Position numbers and translations under genes: made by a program. From Thermoplasmata archaeon (lineage in GTDB: Archaea; Thermoplasmatota; Thermoplasmata; Thermoplasmatales; Thermoplasmataceae), in NCBI GenBank assembly GCA_021827885.1, contig JAKAUD010000090.1:1-8102 (forward strand): a stretch of 8,102 bases of DNA. Direction: 5' to 3'. Shown here piece after piece: positions 6,297 through 8,102 of the stretch (position 1 is its first letter; every line of letters begins with the position of its first letter). The notes beneath the pieces are model-generated. The model was given only the letters and a program-made list of their open reading frames with translations. It did not search any database and was not told where the DNA came from.

Positions 6297-6845
6297 ATGT
6301 TTAATTATTCTGGGTTAGTTTTTCTCGTAATAGGTGCGGTAATTGAATATATCGGTCCGAACATCGATAAATTAATTGATGATCCAAAAGACGAATTAGA
6401 TGGATTTGAAGACAAAATGGAAGGGAGAAAAATGGTTTTGATGGAAGACATCCTAGTACCTCTTATCGGCAAGTGCAAATTAGGCAGTGGTGTCCCTTCA
6501 ACACATTCTCTAAGGGTTATTAATCGTACTTATAACTCAGAGATTGAAGCAATAGAAGACGCATTACATTATTCAGGTGAAATGAAGAGACTTTATGGAA
6601 ATCTGAAACGAGTAATGTTTTATGGAGGACTTGTTTCCATTGTTCTTGGATTCCTAATATTTGCATTCCCAGCTACATTATTTTATTTTATAGTTTATCT
6701 TGCAATATCAGCTTTGGTGGGGACATTGTTACTAATCTCTTATGTATACTATTCCTTCTGGAGAAGTAGAAGAAATTACAGGGGAGTTACAATGGGAATG
6801 GAAGAGAGAGATAAATCGATTTACGACAACTTGGGGGGGTGTTAG
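6297..6845 (+). CDS. Membrane protein with three predicted helices
   Basis: I do not recognise this 182-residue protein. Hydrophobic stretches at about 5-20 (GLVFLVIGAVIEYIG), 107-123 (MFYGGLVSIVLGFLIF) and 128-152 (LFYFIVYLAISALVGTLLLI) look like membrane segments, the last two forming a hairpin. Between the first and second is a soluble, acidic and helical region of about 85 residues (KLIDDPKDELDGFEDK onward), and a charged tail follows the third. Two starts are possible: ATG at 6297 with GAGG three bases upstream, or TTG at 6288 overlapping the previous stop (TTGA); I prefer the ATG. It ends just after a run of seven G at 6833-6839, four bases before the nuclease gene. In this context it may be a membrane effector or anchor for its neighbours; that is inference. 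Confidence 0.75.
   Translation: MFNYSGLVFLVIGAVIEYIGPNIDKLIDDPKDELDGFEDKMEGRKMVLMEDILVPLIGKCKLGSGVPSTHSLRVINRTYNSEIEAIEDALHYSGEMKRLYGNLKRVMFYGGLVSIVLGFLIFAFPATLFYFIVYLAISALVGTLLLISYVYYSFWRSRRNYRGVTMGMEERDKSIYDNLGGC
6833..6842 (+). promoter_or_regulatory. G7 tract and GGTG ribosome site at the membrane-protein/nuclease junction
   Basis: Seven G (6833-6839) followed by TG form a Shine-Dalgarno-like GGTG eight bases before the ATG at 6850. The same tract lies two codons before the membrane-protein stop (TAG at 6843-6845). The nuclease frame is open upstream across it, so loss of one G would join the membrane protein in frame to the nuclease. Confidence 0.5.
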
Positions 6846-6849
6846 AATT

Positions 6850-7275
6850 ATGAGCAAACACCTAAGAGAAGAGCATTTATACCCTAGAATTATGAAATTT
6901 GTGAACAATAAAGGCTACATCACCTGTCTTGAAGTCAAACCGCATTCAAGGAGCATAAGAAGGATTGATATAGTAGGTATTAAGCCACGGAAGAGAGAGG
7001 TTATCACAGTCGAAGCAAAATTGTTTAACTATTCATCGGTACTTGTTCAAGCAACAAGAAACTTAGTACTTTCGGATTTTGTATACATTTCTTTTCCTCA
7101 AAGCTACGCAGTATACGTTATGGAAAAATATGGAAGCTATCTCTCTAATTTAGGTATTGGGATAATTGGGGTGAATGGTAGATCGAGGGAGATTCTTCCA
7201 GCTTTCCAGTCTGTTTATGTAGATCAAGAAAGGAAGAGAATGCTGATGGATATGGTTCTCAAGATGGTGAGTTAA
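6850..7275 (+). CDS. Small PD-(D/E)XK-like nuclease
   Basis: The 141-residue product has the layout of a minimal PD-(D/E)XK nuclease fold: an N-terminal helix with Glu8 (REEHLYPRIMKFV), RRIDIVGI with Asp40, VITVEAKLF with Glu55 and Lys57, a helix with Gln67 (VLVQATRNL), DFVYISFP (76-83) and GIGIIGVN (102-109) as the late beta strands. The Asp, Glu-x-Lys and following Gln are the expected metal-binding and catalytic positions, and all are present. Many restriction, repair and defence nucleases share this fold, so the substrate cannot be read off; a catalytic role is likely but unproven. The frame is open back to 6742, but I start at 6850, where GGTG lies 8 bases upstream and the sequence becomes nuclease-like. 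It is 4 bases after the membrane-protein stop and one base before the next start. Confidence 0.75.
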   Translation: MSKHLREEHLYPRIMKFVNNKGYITCLEVKPHSRSIRRIDIVGIKPRKREVITVEAKLFNYSSVLVQATRNLVLSDFVYISFPQSYAVYVMEKYGSYLSNLGIGIIGVNGRSREILPAFQSVYVDQERKRMLMDMVLKMVS

Positions 7276-7276
7276 T

Positions 7277-8102
7277 ATGAGCAAACTATATTTTAGACTT
7301 AATTTGCCAAAAGAATATGATGTTTTGAGGGAGTATGCTGAAGAATATTTTGGAGTTGCGATTGATGCACAAGTTTTCAGTTCGTTTAAGAATTCTATAT
7401 CATTGTTCATATTCACGTTAAATAAGCCATATTTTATTGACCCCGTCTTTTACAAATTCAGTTATCAGAATTTCTCCAATTTCTCCGAAAAGAGGTGGGT
7501 CTCGGATTTAAGTCCTAAATATGGGATTGATAATATTCTTCAAACACTCACAGATGGAATTCGGCCTGCGGATATCACGGATGAACTCCTTGTAAGCATA
7601 ACTACAGGAATATTGGAATACCAACGTAACTCGATATCAAACCTTATTTCTGAGGCAAGAAGGATGGAAGAGCTTATTGGACTGCAATCAAACAATCCTA
7701 CCCCTCATCCAGAGTTTCTTATTCCACCGTATTTTATAGTTACCAGTATTGATGAAATTACTCTAAATTTGAAGTTTATTGATCAGGCACTCACTCAAAA
7801 AAAAGGGAATGAAAAGATATACGCAGTTATTTCCTTAGAACATGATTTGTTCTTGGACAATGATTTCGTTGAGAGAGTAGTAAAATTATACTCGGCAAAG
7901 GCCGTGGATGGGTTTGCATTTTGGATAACCGACCTTAGGGAGTTTTCGTCCGATAGTGTTTTTTTGAACTCTCTTGTCACTTTTGGTTCCAACTTGAAGA
8001 AATCAAGTAACGGCAAAGAAGTCTTAAACCTTTATGGGGGTTATTTCTCATTAATCCTTGTAACTCACGGTATGTTAGACGGAATTGTTCAGGGCATTGG
8101 CA
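7277..8102 (+). CDS. Large unrecognised protein, 3' end outside the window
   Basis: From the ATG at 7277, one base after the nuclease stop, the frame is open to the window end (275 residues and no stop seen). It begins MSKLYFRLNLPKEYDVLREY. Hydrophobic strand-like segments recur at about 150-157 (PYFIVTSI), 180-187 (KIYAVISLE), 210-219 (VDGFAFWITD) and 248-260 (VLNLYGGYFSLIL), separated by helices; the visible part ends LDGIVQGIG. The alternation of short strands and helices resembles a beta-alpha barrel, and NLYGGYFS looks like a conserved loop, but I cannot name the family. A TIM-barrel enzyme is possible; I considered and could not support a transglycosylase. It belongs to the five-gene operon by spacing. 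The missing C-terminal part may hold the decisive motifs. Confidence 0.75.
   Translation, partial: MSKLYFRLNLPKEYDVLREYAEEYFGVAIDAQVFSSFKNSISLFIFTLNKPYFIDPVFYKFSYQNFSNFSEKRWVSDLSPKYGIDNILQTLTDGIRPADITDELLVSITTGILEYQRNSISNLISEARRMEELIGLQSNNPTPHPEFLIPPYFIVTSIDEITLNLKFIDQALTQKKGNEKIYAVISLEHDLFLDNDFVERVVKLYSAKAVDGFAFWITDLREFSSDSVFLNSLVTFGSNLKKSSNGKEVLNLYGGYFSLILVTHGMLDGIVQGIG

Noticed and set aside
6742..6849. N-terminal extension of the nuclease into the membrane-protein gene
   Set aside because: The extension overlaps the membrane-protein tail in another frame, is not nuclease-like, and a ribosome site precedes the ATG at 6850.
7277..8102. DNA or tRNA deazaguanine transglycosylase (DpdA/TGT-like) identity for the last protein
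   Set aside because: A barrel-like pattern is visible, but none of the expected transglycosylase catalytic motifs or zinc site can be seen in the part within the window.

Overview
The window looks archaeal. Several genes have an archaeal-type TATA box about 26-30 bp upstream of a start codon with no Shine-Dalgarno, suggesting leaderless transcripts; internal operon genes instead carry Shine-Dalgarno-like motifs. Small winged-helix and AbrB-type regulators accompany accessory genes, and the DNA is AT-rich. I cannot place it more finely than an AT-rich archaeon. No rRNA, tRNA, CRISPR array or housekeeping gene is visible, so this reads as an accessory or defence island.

Left edge (1-409): a broken minus-strand reading frame carries the first half of a SWIM-like zinc finger, possibly a transposase remnant. 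A hairpin sits in its leader. Between it and the next gene is a large imperfect palindrome (309-349), followed by three ACCATGG repeats spaced exactly 13 bp apart, the last holding the start codon of the next gene.

Left module (410-5229): a plus-strand AbrB-DUF488 fusion converges on a minus-strand group: a 991-residue fused nuclease/N6-adenine methyltransferase (type IIG-like, 5229 to 2254), an AbrB-winged-helix regulator (2195 to 1779) and a protein with an RRLYPVPFR motif and a Cys cluster (1782 to 994). The regulator and the RLYP protein overlap by 4 bp, and the two convergent genes end in one shared CTAG that is a stop on both strands. A half-site, CTATTGTA, occurs in both arms of the palindrome and again at the regulator's promoter, hinting at shared control. 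My inference is a restriction-modification unit with associated regulatory and accessory proteins.

Right module (5421 to beyond 8102): divergent from the methyltransferase, five tightly packed plus-strand genes encode a winged-helix protein, a KLEKL...FGPF protein resembling the Panacea/DUF4065 type, a three-helix membrane protein, a small PD-(D/E)XK-like nuclease and a large unrecognised protein cut off by the window. A G7 tract at the membrane-protein/nuclease junction could fuse those two frames by a one-base change. This operon is the best candidate here for an undescribed system; a defence role is inferred from gene types and neighbourhood, not shown.
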